DNA of 64,000 nucleotides from Noviherbaspirillum aerium (lineage in GTDB: Bacteria; Pseudomonadota; Gammaproteobacteria; Burkholderiales; Burkholderiaceae_D): contig NZ_VFAH01000016.1 in assembly GCF_008929045.1 (NCBI RefSeq), positions 62,001 through 126,000 of the forward strand, in the 5' to 3' direction. This document shows, piece by piece, positions 9,642-18,938 of the stretch (position 1 is the first letter of the stretch; each line of letters starts with the position of its first letter). Below the pieces are notes generated by a model, which had not been told where the DNA came from, made no database searches, and saw only the letters and a list, made by a program, of their open reading frames with translations. A program made the translations under genes and the position numbers.

Positions 9642-9938
9642 ATGAAATCCGCAAGAAACACGGCTCGCCCGATCGCACTCGCCGCCGCAGTCGCCATCGC
9701 GGTCACGGCATCCGCAAGCTGCACGCCGCTCACGCCGAACCTGGACAGCCAGTTCGGCAACGCGCTCGGCACGCTCAAGGATGCCCAGACCATCAATCGC
9801 GCCGCGTCGGCCAGGACCGACAACCCGGCGCAGGACGGCAAGTCCGCGATGGAAGCCACCAGCCGCTATGTGAAATCCTTTGCCGCGCCGACACCGCACC
9901 AGAGCGTGCTCGGCACCGGCACGGGCAGCGCCCGCTAA
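9642..9938 (+). CDS. Small tad-locus exported protein, probable lipoprotein
   Basis: 98 residues with a signal-like N-terminus and a Cys at the end of the hydrophobic stretch (TASASC); the lipobox is weak. The rest includes DGKSAMEATSRYVKSF, a pattern I associate with small proteins placed between rcpA and tadZ in Burkholderiales tad loci. It may act as an RcpB/TadX-like accessory of the secretin, but no domain proves that. AGGAGA precedes the ATG; tadZ starts 45 bp later. Confidence 0.7.
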   Translation: MKSARNTARPIALAAAVAIAVTASASCTPLTPNLDSQFGNALGTLKDAQTINRAASARTDNPAQDGKSAMEATSRYVKSFAAPTPHQSVLGTGTGSAR

Positions 9939-9983
9939 GGGCGGCGACAACAGACAGCGACCAGATTTGAAACAGGGGAAAGC

Positions 9984-11177
9984 ATGAACGACCTGAACCT
10001 CGCCATCGTGTCCGCCGGCAAGCATCGCCTCGATGCCTTCGGACGCATCCTGGCATCGACCAACCGCCGCCTGCAAGTGACGGCGATCGAGTGCGCGCCG
10101 CAACGCCTCGGCGCCATCACTACGCAACTGTCGGCCGACATTCTGATCGTCGACTGCCAGGATAACGACGAGGCCGCGCTGTCGGCGGCGCTCCTGGCGC
10201 TGGAACAGATCGGCATGCAGCATCCGGGCATGGCCATCGTCCTCCTCCATCATGGCCAGTCGCCCGACTTCCTGATCCGGGCCATGCGTGCCGGCGTGCG
10301 CGAAGTGCTGGCGCCGGACGCCGACATCGCGGCGCTCGACGCGGCCATCGGGCGCATTGCCGCCAAGGCCGGCAAGACGGGAACGCAGAACGGCAACTCC
10401 GGCAAGGTGCTTGCCTTCGCCTCCTGCAAGGGCGGAAGCGGCGCAACCTTCCTCGCGGCCAATCTCGGCTATGCGCTCGCCGCTCAGGGCAATGCGCGGG
10501 TAGCGCTGTTCGACCTCAACCTGCAGTTCGGCGATGCGGCCCTGTACCTCTCGGATGACAAGCCGGCCGCCACCATCGCCGACGTGGTGCAGAACATCTC
10601 CCGCCTTGACGAAGCCTTTCTGAAGGCGAACATGATGCAGGCTCGCCCCGGCTTCGACATCCTCGCGGCGCCGGCCGACCCGGCGTTCGGCCTGGAGATC
10701 AAGCCGGAACATGTCGATGCGCTGATCACGCTGGCCAGCCGCCATTACGACTACGTGATCCTCGACACCGGCCGCAATCTCGACGCTTTGACGATCCGCG
10801 CGCTGGACCATGCCGACACGATCTTCGCGGTCATGCAGGCATCCCTGCCCTTCGTGCGCGGCGCCAAGCGCATGCTCGGCATCTTCGGCTCGCTGGAATA
10901 TCCGGCGCAGAAAATCGAACTCGTGGTCAACCGTTTCCAGAAGGACGGCGCACTGGGCATCAAGGATCTGGAAGCGGCATGCAAGACCGCGATCCGCCGT
11001 ACCGTGGCGCACCACGCGGAAGCCGCCGAGGCGGCGGCCAACCAGGGGATCGCGGTGATGAAGCTGGCGGGAGGCAGCCCCATCGCCAGGAGCCTGGAGG
11101 CCTGGGCCGCCGACCTGCTCGGCAAGGCGCCCGCGGAAGAAACCAGCTGGTTCAATCGGATCCTGAAGCGCGCCTGA
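9984..11177 (+). CDS. tadZ: Pilus assembly ATPase-like protein TadZ/CpaE
   Basis: 397-residue cytoplasmic protein with an atypical receiver-like N-terminal domain (about 1-125; [21 protein letters not shown]) and a MinD/ParA-type P-loop domain. The deviant Walker A is CKGGSGATF, followed by the switch [14 protein letters not shown]. TadZ localises the tad machinery, often at the pole, and interacts with TadA. The Walker A has Ala where true ATPases have a second Lys/Thr, as is common in TadZ. Immediately upstream of tadA. Confidence 0.92.
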   Translation: MNDLNLAIVSAGKHRLDAFGRILASTNRRLQVTAIECAPQRLGAITTQLSADILIVDCQDNDEAALSAALLALEQIGMQHPGMAIVLLHHGQSPDFLIRAMRAGVREVLAPDADIAALDAAIGRIAAKAGKTGTQNGNSGKVLAFASCKGGSGATFLAANLGYALAAQGNARVALFDLNLQFGDAALYLSDDKPAATIADVVQNISRLDEAFLKANMMQARPGFDILAAPADPAFGLEIKPEHVDALITLASRHYDYVILDTGRNLDALTIRALDHADTIFAVMQASLPFVRGAKRMLGIFGSLEYPAQKIELVVNRFQKDGALGIKDLEAACKTAIRRTVAHHAEAAEAAANQGIAVMKLAGGSPIARSLEAWAADLLGKAPAEETSWFNRILKRA

Positions 11178-11215
11178 ACGCGGTATCGGGAACATCATCG
11201 GATAAGGGGAACAAC

Positions 11216-12586
11216 ATGTCGCTACGAAACCGCCTGCAGATGCATTATGAAGAAGCCGCCGTACAGGAAGAACCGGCCGCATCGCACAGGAACACGCGTG
11301 ACCAGCAGGTCTACCAGGATATCAAGCTGCGCGCCCACCTGGCCCTGCTGGACCAGATCGACCTGAAGCTGGTCGAGAAGCTGCCGCCGACGCAACGCCG
11401 CGACGAGCTGAAATCCCTGGCGGAAAAGGTGCTCGTCGCCGAGAACGTCGCGCTCAACGATACCGAGCGCAGGAACGTCGTGCGCGATGTCCTCGACGAA
11501 GTCCTCGGCCTCGGCCCGCTCGAGCCGCTGCTGGCCGATCCCGCGGTGTCCGACATCCTGGTCAATACCTGCGACCATGTCTATGTGGAGCGCATGGGCA
11601 AGCTGGAGGAAACCGGAATCCGCTTCAGCAGCAACGGCCACCTGATGAAGATCATCGACAAGATCGTGTCCGGCGCCGGACGCCGCGTGGACGAATCCAG
11701 CCCCATGGTCGACGCCCGTCTCGCCGACGGTTCGCGCGTCAATGTGATCATTCCGCCACTGGCCGTCGACGGGCCGGTCATGTCGATCCGCCGCTTCGGC
11801 GCCAAGGCCCTCGGCATGCAGGACCTGATCGGCCTGCAAAGCCTGACGCCGCCGATGGCCCATCTGCTCGAAGGCATGGTGAAGGCGCGCCTGAACATCC
11901 TCGTTTCGGGCGGCACCGGCAGCGGCAAGACCACCATGCTGAACATTCTTTCCGGCTGCATCGGCGCCGACGAGCGGGTGGTCACCATCGAAGACACCGC
12001 CGAGCTGCGGCTGCAGCAGCCGCACGTGGTGCGCCTGGAATCGCGCCCGGCCAATATCGAAGGCAAGGGCGAAATCTCGCAGCGCGCGCTGGTCAAGAAT
12101 GCGCTGCGCATGCGCCCCGACCGCATCGTGGTGGGCGAAGTGCGCGGCGCCGAAGCGATCGACATGCTGCAGGCGATGAACACCGGCCACGACGGCTCGC
12201 TGGCGACGCTGCATGCCAACACGCCGCGCGACGCCCTGCTGCGCCTGGAAAACATGATCGCGCTGACCGGCATGTCGCTGCCGGCGCGCACCACGCGCCA
12301 GATGATCGCTTCGGCGGTATCTGTCGTGCTGCAGGTCGGCCGCCTGTCGGACGGCAGGCGCCGCGTGCTCAGCGTGCAGGAAGTGACGGGCATGGAGGGC
12401 GATGTCATCACCATGCAGGAAATCTTTTCCTTCCGCCAGACCGGCGTGGCGCCGGACGGCGGCGTGCGCGGCCATTTCTGCGCCACCGGCACGCGTCCGC
12501 GTTTCTGCGAACGCCTGCAGCTGAAGGGCATCACGCTGCCGGAGGGAATCTTCGATCCGCAGCGCCAGTATGACGTGAAAGCATAG
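11216..12586 (+). CDS. tadA: Type IV secretion-like ATPase TadA/CpaF
   Basis: 456-residue hexameric ATPase that powers Flp pilus assembly at the inner membrane. The N-terminal domain (about 30-200) is followed by the P-loop GGTGSGKTT at 232-240, an Asp box ([10 protein letters not shown]), Walker B/GEVRG at 307-311 and the His box [15 protein letters not shown]. Start chosen at the ATG after AAGGGGA; the open frame upstream overlaps tadZ and is a shadow. tadB follows after 9 bp. Confidence 0.95.
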   Translation: MSLRNRLQMHYEEAAVQEEPAASHRNTRDQQVYQDIKLRAHLALLDQIDLKLVEKLPPTQRRDELKSLAEKVLVAENVALNDTERRNVVRDVLDEVLGLGPLEPLLADPAVSDILVNTCDHVYVERMGKLEETGIRFSSNGHLMKIIDKIVSGAGRRVDESSPMVDARLADGSRVNVIIPPLAVDGPVMSIRRFGAKALGMQDLIGLQSLTPPMAHLLEGMVKARLNILVSGGTGSGKTTMLNILSGCIGADERVVTIEDTAELRLQQPHVVRLESRPANIEGKGEISQRALVKNALRMRPDRIVVGEVRGAEAIDMLQAMNTGHDGSLATLHANTPRDALLRLENMIALTGMSLPARTTRQMIASAVSVVLQVGRLSDGRRRVLSVQEVTGMEGDVITMQEIFSFRQTGVAPDGGVRGHFCATGTRPRFCERLQLKGITLPEGIFDPQRQYDVKA

Positions 12587-12595
12587 GGAAGCGAC

Positions 12596-13564
12596 ATGGA
12601 TATCCTGCATATTGCCGTGGCATTCGCCGTCTTCGTGTCGGCGGCCTTGCTGGTGGAAGGTCTCTATCTCTGGTGGAACGCCTTCTACAGCAAGGGCGCG
12701 CGCCGCCTCGCCCGCCGCCTGCGCGAAGACCGCATGGAAGCCCCGGCCGAAGTCACGCTGCAGAAACGCCGCCGCCTCAGCGGCAATGCGCGCGTGGAAC
12801 GGTTCCTCGGCGCTTTCAAGATGGCCGACGTCCTGGCGCGCCTGCTGGAACAGGCCGGCTCGCCGATGACGGTGGCGCGTTTCCTCCTGCTGTGCGGCGG
12901 CGTCTTCCTTGCCGTGCTCGCCTTGCTCGGCCTCAGGGGCGCCTCGCCGCTGGCGAGCATCCCGGCCGGCCTGGCCGCGGGCGCCGTTCCGCTGGTCCTG
13001 CTGCTGCGCCGCCGCACCAGCCGCCTGGCGACCATGGAGCAGCAGCTGCCCGAGGCGCTGGAACTGATGAGCCGGGCCTTGCGCGCCGGTCATGCGCTGC
13101 CGACGGCGATCAAGATCGTGGCCGATGAAATGCCGGAGCCGCTGGCCGGACAATTCCGCATCGTGCACGACGAGGTGACCTACGGCATCCCCATGCAGGA
13201 AGCGCTCAAGGGCCTGTCCTCCCGCATCCCCGGCAGCGACGTCGGTTACTTCGTGGTCGCCACCCTGATCCAGCGCGAAGTGGGCGGCAACCTGACGCAG
13301 CTTCTCGATGTCATCGCCAGGATCATCCGCGAACGTCTCAAGCTCGCCAGCCAGATCAAGGTGTATTCGGCGGAAGGACGCCTCTCCGCCTGGATCCTCG
13401 GCCTGCTGCCGTTCGCCCTGGGCGCGGTGCTGTACCTGGTCAATCCGACCTTCATGGAACCGCTGTGGAATGATCCCGCCGGCGCGAAGATGCTGGTCAT
13501 CGTCGCCGCCCTGATGGGGGTCGGCGTTCTCTGGATGCGTTCGGTCATCCGCATTCGTGTATGA
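12596..13564 (+). CDS. tadB: Inner-membrane platform protein TadB
   Basis: 322 residues, GspF-like membrane platform subunit. Hydrophobic segments lie at the N-terminus (about 5-25), in the middle (about 95-140) and at the C-terminus (about 265-318), around the cytoplasmic T2SSF domain (EQQLPEALELMSRALRAGHALPTAIKIVADEMPEPL). It pairs with TadC to couple TadA to the pilus base. Nine bp after tadA, and close to tadC. Confidence 0.93.
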   Translation: MDILHIAVAFAVFVSAALLVEGLYLWWNAFYSKGARRLARRLREDRMEAPAEVTLQKRRRLSGNARVERFLGAFKMADVLARLLEQAGSPMTVARFLLLCGGVFLAVLALLGLRGASPLASIPAGLAAGAVPLVLLLRRRTSRLATMEQQLPEALELMSRALRAGHALPTAIKIVADEMPEPLAGQFRIVHDEVTYGIPMQEALKGLSSRIPGSDVGYFVVATLIQREVGGNLTQLLDVIARIIRERLKLASQIKVYSAEGRLSAWILGLLPFALGAVLYLVNPTFMEPLWNDPAGAKMLVIVAALMGVGVLWMRSVIRIRV

Positions 13565-13583
13565 GCGCAGGAAGGAAAACCAC

Positions 13584-14525
13584 ATGATTACCAAATCCAC
13601 ACTGATTCTCGCCATCGTATTCCTGGCGGTGTTTGCCGGCTGCATGCTGCTGGCCCAGGCGGTCTCCACCGTCAAGGCGCGCAGGCGCGTGCGCGCCCTC
13701 GCCACGGAAGACGCTTCCCCGGCGTCACCCGCCGCCGCCGAATGGGTGGCCCAGGTGGTCCGCATGTCCGGCCCGCTGGCCCGCCTCTCCGCGCCGGAGC
13801 AGCAGGAAAAGATTTCCGCTCTGCGCAGCCGTTTCATGCAGGCCGGCTATCGCAGCGAGCATGCGCCGACGATTTATTTCGCGCTCAAGGTAGTGCTGGC
13901 CGTCGCGCTGCCGGTGCTGGCATGGCTCTCGTTCACCCTGGCCGGCGCCAGCCTCAAGACGACTGGCCTGCTGGTGGCCATCGCGGCCGCCGCCGCGGTC
14001 GGCTATGTTCTTCCGAACCTGTTCCTGAAGCTTGCGATTGCCCGCCGCCAGCGCGAGATCTTCGAGAACCTGCCCAATGCGCTCGACCTGATGACGGTCT
14101 GCGTGGAAGCCGGCCTGAACACCGACATGGCCATCGGCCGCATCGCCGCCGAAATGACTTCGGCTTCGCCGGTGCTGAGCAGCGAGCTGCACCTCACGAC
14201 GCTGGAACTGCGCGCAGGCAGCAGCAAGGAAATGGCGCTGCGCAACCTGGCGCTGCGTTCCGGCGTGGGCGAAGTCGATTCGCTGGTGACCATGCTGATC
14301 CAGGCCGAGCAGTTCGGCACCAGCATCGCCGACTCGCTGCGCGTGCATGCCGACCACCTGCGCACCAAGCGGCGCCAGCAGGCCGAGGAGCGCGCGGCCA
14401 AGATCGCGCTGAAGCTGCTGATGCCGCTGATCTTCTGCATCTTCCCGGCGCTGATCCTGATCATGGTGGGCCCGTCCTTCATCCAGATCACCCGCGTGCT
14501 GATGCCTTCCCTCGGCGCGCAGTAG
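13584..14525 (+). CDS. tadC: Inner-membrane platform protein TadC
   Basis: 313 residues, second GspF-domain platform protein of the locus (ENLPNALDLMTVCVEAGLNTDMAIGRIAAEM; LITMLIQAEQFGTS-like block as VTMLIQAEQFGTSIADSL). Membrane segments at about 6-25, 100-150 and 280-305. The ATG at 13584 is preferred because AGGAAGGAAA lies upstream; a GTG 27 bp earlier overlaps tadB. Works with TadB and TadA. Confidence 0.93.
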   Translation: MITKSTLILAIVFLAVFAGCMLLAQAVSTVKARRRVRALATEDASPASPAAAEWVAQVVRMSGPLARLSAPEQQEKISALRSRFMQAGYRSEHAPTIYFALKVVLAVALPVLAWLSFTLAGASLKTTGLLVAIAAAAAVGYVLPNLFLKLAIARRQREIFENLPNALDLMTVCVEAGLNTDMAIGRIAAEMTSASPVLSSELHLTTLELRAGSSKEMALRNLALRSGVGEVDSLVTMLIQAEQFGTSIADSLRVHADHLRTKRRQQAEERAAKIALKLLMPLIFCIFPALILIMVGPSFIQITRVLMPSLGAQ

Positions 14526-14589
14526 ATGCAGCAGACATATCCAACCCAGCAGACACCGTAACGACACACTCAATCCAAGGATGACCGCC

Positions 14590-15735
14590 ATGAAATTCGC
14601 CAAGCTCTCCGTCCCGCTCGCATGCGCCCTTTCCACTCTCGCCGCGCTTTCCATGGCTGCGCCGGCGCATGCCGGCAGCAGCGAACAGCATGAACTCAAC
14701 GAACAGAACGAACTGCGCATTCAGCCGATCGTCGCCATCCGCCATTCGGACGACAGCGCCGAGTCGCTGTATCAGCTCGGACGCCATCACCAGCAGGAAA
14801 ACCGCCTGGATGAAGCCGCCAGCGCCTACCGCGCGGCGCTGGCAAAGAATGAAAACCATCTCGAAGCCCGCAATGGCCTGGCCACCATCTACTTCGCGCA
14901 AAAGGACATGATCTCGGCCATGGCGGAATTCAAGACCATCCTGCAGCAGCAGCCGGCACTTTCCCATGTGCGCAGCAACCTGGGATACGCCTACATGCTG
15001 GAAGAAAACTACTCCGCCGCCATGCCCGAACTGGTGCAGGCCATCATGCTCGATCCGTCGAACACGCGCGCATTCGGCAATCTCACCCTCGCCTACGAGC
15101 GCGTGGGCGCCATCGTCAACGACAGGCGCGCGCAAGCGGTGGCCGAACCTTCGGCGGAAGCCGCACCGGCATCGGCCTTCGCACCTGCACCTGCACCTGC
15201 ACCTGAACTTGCGGATGCACCCGCAGGCGTCGCCGAACCGGCACCGGCACAGACAGAGACAACGGTACATGCACATGCACCGGCGCCGGCGCCGGCAGCC
15301 GAGCTTGCCATGGAAACGACTCTCGCCGATCAGCCGCCGGCAGGCAAGGCGCAAGCGGTCCCGATGAAGGAGTTGCAAGTCGCGGCGGTATCGGCAGCGG
15401 CGGGCGCAAAAGGCATCGTCATCGAGATCGCCAACGGCACGCGCGATGATGCGCTGGCAGACAGGATCGCAAGCGGCCTTGGCGGCAATGGCATCGTCGT
15501 AAGCCGCACGACCGCCCTTGCTCCCTATACGCAGCAGCGCACCGTCATTCTCTACCGCGACGGTTATCGCAAGCAGGCCCTGCAGCTGAGCAGCATGTTC
15601 GCGGTGCCGCCGGCCGTCGTCAACAACACCCGTACCCGCGACGCCGGCGACCATTCCGCGGTGCGCCTAGTCCTCGGCAAGAGGTCTGTCCTGGCAAGCA
15701 TCCGTTCGTCCGAGATGCAGCTGGCGGCGCGCTAA
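14590..15735 (+). CDS. tadD: TadD-like TPR protein with C-terminal LytR_C-like domain
   Basis: 381 residues. Signal peptide (to about MAAPAHA), then tandem TPR units (about 55-180; SLYQLGRHHQQENRLDEAASAYRAAL, ARNGLATIYFAQKDMISAMAEF, RSNLGYAYMLEENYSAAMPELV). A Pro/Ala-rich linker follows, and then a C-terminal domain (about 275-370) that resembles LytR_C (VIEIANGTRDDALADRIASGL). TadD proteins are usually lipoproteins that help the secretin. This one shows no lipobox, and the LytR_C-like end suggests peptidoglycan contact. The linker DNA (15180-15300) is a run of near-repeats (CACCTG/CATGCACCGGCG). AAGGA 8 bp before the second of two close ATGs decided the start. Confidence 0.85.
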   Translation: MKFAKLSVPLACALSTLAALSMAAPAHAGSSEQHELNEQNELRIQPIVAIRHSDDSAESLYQLGRHHQQENRLDEAASAYRAALAKNENHLEARNGLATIYFAQKDMISAMAEFKTILQQQPALSHVRSNLGYAYMLEENYSAAMPELVQAIMLDPSNTRAFGNLTLAYERVGAIVNDRRAQAVAEPSAEAAPASAFAPAPAPAPELADAPAGVAEPAPAQTETTVHAHAPAPAPAAELAMETTLADQPPAGKAQAVPMKELQVAAVSAAAGAKGIVIEIANGTRDDALADRIASGLGGNGIVVSRTTALAPYTQQRTVILYRDGYRKQALQLSSMFAVPPAVVNNTRTRDAGDHSAVRLVLGKRSVLASIRSSEMQLAAR

Positions 15736-15759
15736 GACACGGGAAGGCAGGAGACAAGC

Positions 15760-16239
15760 ATGCAAGCAGCCTTTCGGAACAGATACAAGCGTCGCCAGCG
15801 CGGCGCCTCGGCGGTTGAGTTCGCCATCGTCGCGCCGCTGGTGTTTTTCCTGTTGTTTGCCGTGATCGACCTGTGCGTCATGTTCTGGGTCAACCTGACC
15901 ATGCAGTATGCGGTGCGCGAAGGCGCCCGCTACGCCGTCACGGGCCTCAGCGATCTCGGTCCGCAAGGCAACCCGCAGCGTCACCTGGCCGTGATTGAAA
16001 AGATCAAGGACAGCTCGATGGGTTTGTACGACCGGATATCGCCGCGGATCAACGGCGTGAACTATGCCGGCAACGACAGCCAGTACCACGCCGGCATGTT
16101 CGGCGCACCCGGCCAGGTCTTCGTTCTGCGGCTCGAAGGCGCCTGGCCGCTGATGAGTCCGGTCGTGCAGCCCTTCTTCGACGACGGGATCTACCGCTTC
16201 ACCGTCGCCGCCACCATGCGAAACGAGGAATTCCGATGA
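15760..16239 (+). CDS. tadE: Pseudopilin TadE
   Basis: 159-residue minor pseudopilin. Basic leader then RGASAVEFAIVAPLVFFLLFAVIDL, the TadE motif with Glu at +5 and a hydrophobic helix, cut by TadV. CAGGAGA lies upstream of the ATG. Its last four bases overlap the start of the next pseudopilin gene (ATGA), showing translational coupling. Confidence 0.9.
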   Translation: MQAAFRNRYKRRQRGASAVEFAIVAPLVFFLLFAVIDLCVMFWVNLTMQYAVREGARYAVTGLSDLGPQGNPQRHLAVIEKIKDSSMGLYDRISPRINGVNYAGNDSQYHAGMFGAPGQVFVLRLEGAWPLMSPVVQPFFDDGIYRFTVAATMRNEEFR

Positions 16240-16838
16240 AACGCGATCGACGCCATCTACCACGCCATTTCATTCGCGGCGGCGCCGCCATCGAGTTCAT
16301 GTTCTGCCTGCCGCTGCTGCTTCTGCTGCTGATCCCGGTGGTCGATTTCGCCCGTGTGATCCAGGCCAACATGATCATCACCAACCTGTCGCGCGAGGGC
16401 GCCAACCTGGCATCGCGCACCGCGATGAATCCGCAGGAACTGATGGACGCGCTGGCCGCCACCGCGCAGCCGCTCGACATGCGCGCCAACGGCATGATCC
16501 ACATCACCAGGATTCTCGCTTCGCGCAAGAACGGCGTCAGCAGCAATGCGGTGATCGGACAGGTCCGCTGGAACGGCGGCACGCATGCGCCGTCGGCAGG
16601 CGCCTGGTCCTGCGGCGGCGCCGGCACCTACTGGGATGCGGAAGGCAACTGCGCCGGATTTCCGCCACTGTCCGGCGCCCCGGAAACCGATGTCCTGTCC
16701 GGAAGCCTGAACGACGGCGATGTGGTCTATCAGGTTGAAGTGTTCTATCGCTTCCCGCTGCTGTTCGGCAGCCTCGACCTGGGCGATTTCCGCTTGCCCG
16801 CACTGAATCCCGACCTTTACGCAATGACGGTGTTTTGA
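16236..16838 (+). CDS. Second TadE/TadF-type pseudopilin
   Basis: 200 residues with the same TadE-like leader and helix (RGGAAIEFMFCLPLLLLLLIPVVDFARV). In this position it is the TadF counterpart. The globular part contains three Cys (SCGGAG..CAGF) that might form a disulfide. Coupled to tadE by a four-base overlap; tadG follows after 22 bp. Confidence 0.88.
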   Translation: MKRDRRHLPRHFIRGGAAIEFMFCLPLLLLLLIPVVDFARVIQANMIITNLSREGANLASRTAMNPQELMDALAATAQPLDMRANGMIHITRILASRKNGVSSNAVIGQVRWNGGTHAPSAGAWSCGGAGTYWDAEGNCAGFPPLSGAPETDVLSGSLNDGDVVYQVEVFYRFPLLFGSLDLGDFRLPALNPDLYAMTVF

Positions 16839-16860
16839 CTCTTTCGCACGGAAAAACAGC

Positions 16861-18246
16861 ATGAACAAGTTCACACGAAAAGCACAGGGCGGGCAGGTCT
16901 TCATCATTCTCGCGCTGTCCCTGGTGGTGCTGGTCGGCGCGCTCGGACTGGCGGTCGATTCCGGCCTGGGCTACCTGATCAAGGCCAGGCTCAATGCGGC
17001 GGTCGATGCGGCGGCGGTCGCGGGCGCCCGCGCCGTCGTGCACGGCGACAATGAAGCGGAGCAGCGCCAGCAGGCGGAGACGGCGGCCCGCAATTTCTTC
17101 GCGGCGAACTACCCGGCCGGCTATCTCGGCTCGACCGCCGGGATCACCGGCACGCAGGTGGAGTTCAACTCGCCGGCACGCGGGCAGATCACCGTGAAGG
17201 TGCAGGCGCACGCCAATACCGCGGTCAGCTTCATGCGCGTCTTCGGATTCAATACGCTCGATATCGAGGCCACGGCGCATACCACCCGGCGCGATATCGA
17301 CATGGCCTTCGTCATGGATACCTCGAGTTCCCTCGTCCCGGTTGCGGCCGAAATCCGGCAGCATGCGGCCACCTTCATGAGCGGCTTCAGCAGCAGCACC
17401 GACAGGATGTCGCTGATCCACTTCTCCAACGGCGCCGAGGTCGACGAACCGATCCGCACCGGCCCGATGCGCGGCTTCGACAAGCGCCGCATCGTGCAGC
17501 AGATCGCCGGCCTGCAATTCAAGGGAGCGACCAATTCCGTGGAAGGCTTGTGGCATGCGCGCCAGCAGCTCAACCGGGTGACGGCGCCCGACCGCTCCAG
17601 CCTGCGGGTGATCGTCCTGTTCTCCGACGGCACGCCCAATTCGCTGGCCTCGGTCTTCAAGTTCCAGCCCTGGGCCAACTGCACCGCTTCCGGCGTGATC
17701 AGCACCACCGACGATGTGCTCATGCGGGAAGCGCCGCGCGGCCTCTGGGATCAGGACAGGACGCAGGAACTGGTGGGCGGCGGATGCGGGCAGAACCGCA
17801 ACCTGGCATCCATCCTCACGCCCAACGCCCTGCCCGACTGGTACAACGCCCATGGCATCAATGACCGCGAGTTTCCCATCGTGGGCGGCGGTCCGCGCCT
17901 CGTTCAGAACGATACGAGCACGCCGGAGCGGGCGTTCGTCAACATCAATCACGCGGCCAGGAACATGGTCGAGGCGCTGGCGGCGCGCGCCCGCGCCGAA
18001 GGCATCCACGTCTTTACGCTCGGCCTCGGTCCGCTGCTGCAGCAGGCCATCGGCCCCGAGCTGTCGTCCGACGACACCGGCGAGAACATCATGAAGTGCA
18101 TGGCCAATACGCCGGACGCCTTGCCGCGCTGCCGCGCGGCCGGCGCGGACCAGCCGGTGGGCGTCTATTGCCACGCCCGCACGGCGGACGACTTGCAGCC
18201 GTGCTTTGCCAACATGCGGGCGGAGATCCTGAGGATTACGCGTTAG
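16861..18246 (+). CDS. tadG: TadG-like pilus protein with von Willebrand A domain
   Basis: 461 residues. An N-terminal TadG/TadE-type membrane helix (QVFIILALSLVVLVGALGLAVDSGLGYLIKARLNAAVDAAAVAGA) is followed by an extracytoplasmic vWA domain (about 135-425). The MIDAS motif DTSSS (about residues 157-161) and later TNSVEG and SDGTPN blocks can bind a metal. Cys pairs in the C-terminal half (NCTAS, GGGCGQ, MKCMA, LPRCRAA, VYCHA, QPCFA) suggest disulfides. TadG-type proteins anchor or tip the pilus machinery. This is the last gene of the locus; no terminator was seen after it. Confidence 0.9.
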   Translation: MNKFTRKAQGGQVFIILALSLVVLVGALGLAVDSGLGYLIKARLNAAVDAAAVAGARAVVHGDNEAEQRQQAETAARNFFAANYPAGYLGSTAGITGTQVEFNSPARGQITVKVQAHANTAVSFMRVFGFNTLDIEATAHTTRRDIDMAFVMDTSSSLVPVAAEIRQHAATFMSGFSSSTDRMSLIHFSNGAEVDEPIRTGPMRGFDKRRIVQQIAGLQFKGATNSVEGLWHARQQLNRVTAPDRSSLRVIVLFSDGTPNSLASVFKFQPWANCTASGVISTTDDVLMREAPRGLWDQDRTQELVGGGCGQNRNLASILTPNALPDWYNAHGINDREFPIVGGGPRLVQNDTSTPERAFVNINHAARNMVEALAARARAEGIHVFTLGLGPLLQQAIGPELSSDDTGENIMKCMANTPDALPRCRAAGADQPVGVYCHARTADDLQPCFANMRAEILRITR

Positions 18247-18404
18247 CGCGCTTTCGCGGCGCCGCCGGCAAATCCTGCGGGATCGTCAGTCCGGTCAGGA
18301 CGAAAGGGCTCGGATGGAAATCGGCGACAGGCGCAGGAACCTGCGCCGCCACGATGTCACTTATATAAGACGGCGGCGCAAGTGCCGCCCTGATGGCGGT
18401 CCGC

Positions 18405-18426
18405 GAAGTTACCGGGAAGTTACCGG
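18405..18426. repeat. 11-bp direct repeat before the HxlR gene
   Basis: GAAGTTACCGG occurs twice back to back, with a further GAAG after it, about 50 bp upstream of the HxlR-type regulator start. It may be an operator or a chance duplication. A small hairpin (GGCGGC, 6-base loop, GCCGCC at 18372-18389) lies just upstream. Confidence 0.6.
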
Positions 18427-18473
18427 GAAGGCCGGTCCGAATGCGCCGGGCAAAGAACAGGAGTGGAAAGAAC

Positions 18474-18860
18474 ATGGACAGCATGAACGCAGCCGAACTA
18501 CTTCAGGATGCCGGCCACGGAGCCGGCATGACGCCCCGCGACATTCTTGGCGAGATCGGTACGCCGTGGTGCATTTTCGTTATCGGCAATCTGGACGGCG
18601 GACCGATGCGTTTCACGGAACTCAAGCGCACTATCGATGGCATCTCGCAGCGCATGCTTGCCGTCTCCCTGCGGGCGCTGGAGCGCGAGGGGCTGGTGGT
18701 GAGAACCGTGGATGCCGGCAAGCCCGTCAAGGTGACGTATGCACTGACCGACCATGGAAAGTCGTTTGCCGGCCCGGCCAAGGCGCTGATCGACTGGGCG
18801 ACGGAACATACGAAATTCAGCGGCACGACGGGCGAGGCGCAGGCGTCTCCGCCTGGATGA
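18474..18860 (+). CDS. HxlR-family transcriptional regulator
   Basis: 128 residues, winged helix-turn-helix of the HxlR type. The core reads GTPWCIFVIGNLDGGPMRFTELKRTIDGISQRMLAVSLRALEREGLV, followed by the wing (VDAGKPVKVTYALTDHG). The Cys in TPWC lies where some HxlR proteins sense thiol-reactive stress. Start set by AGGAGTGGAAAGAAC before the ATG. The following gene is convergent (DUF418), so the target is not clear from position; autoregulation at the direct repeat upstream is possible. Confidence 0.88.
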   Translation: MDSMNAAELLQDAGHGAGMTPRDILGEIGTPWCIFVIGNLDGGPMRFTELKRTIDGISQRMLAVSLRALEREGLVVRTVDAGKPVKVTYALTDHGKSFAGPAKALIDWATEHTKFSGTTGEAQASPPG

Positions 18861-18938
18861 GCGCCTTCGTTCCTCTCAATGTTCCTTTCAATGTCCTTAC
18901 CCGCCGGCGGTCCGGCGGTCCGAAACAAGTTCCCATAC

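Noticed and set aside
9525-13837. Very long antisense open frames (585 and 871 codons) across the tad locus
   Set aside because: They mirror tadZ, tadA, tadB and rcpA; composition is Arg/His/Gln-rich with no recognisable family.
15180-15300. Repetitive DNA (CACCTG, CATGCACCGGCG) as a separate repeat element
   Set aside because: It encodes the Pro/Ala linker of the TadD-like protein, in frame, and needs no other explanation.
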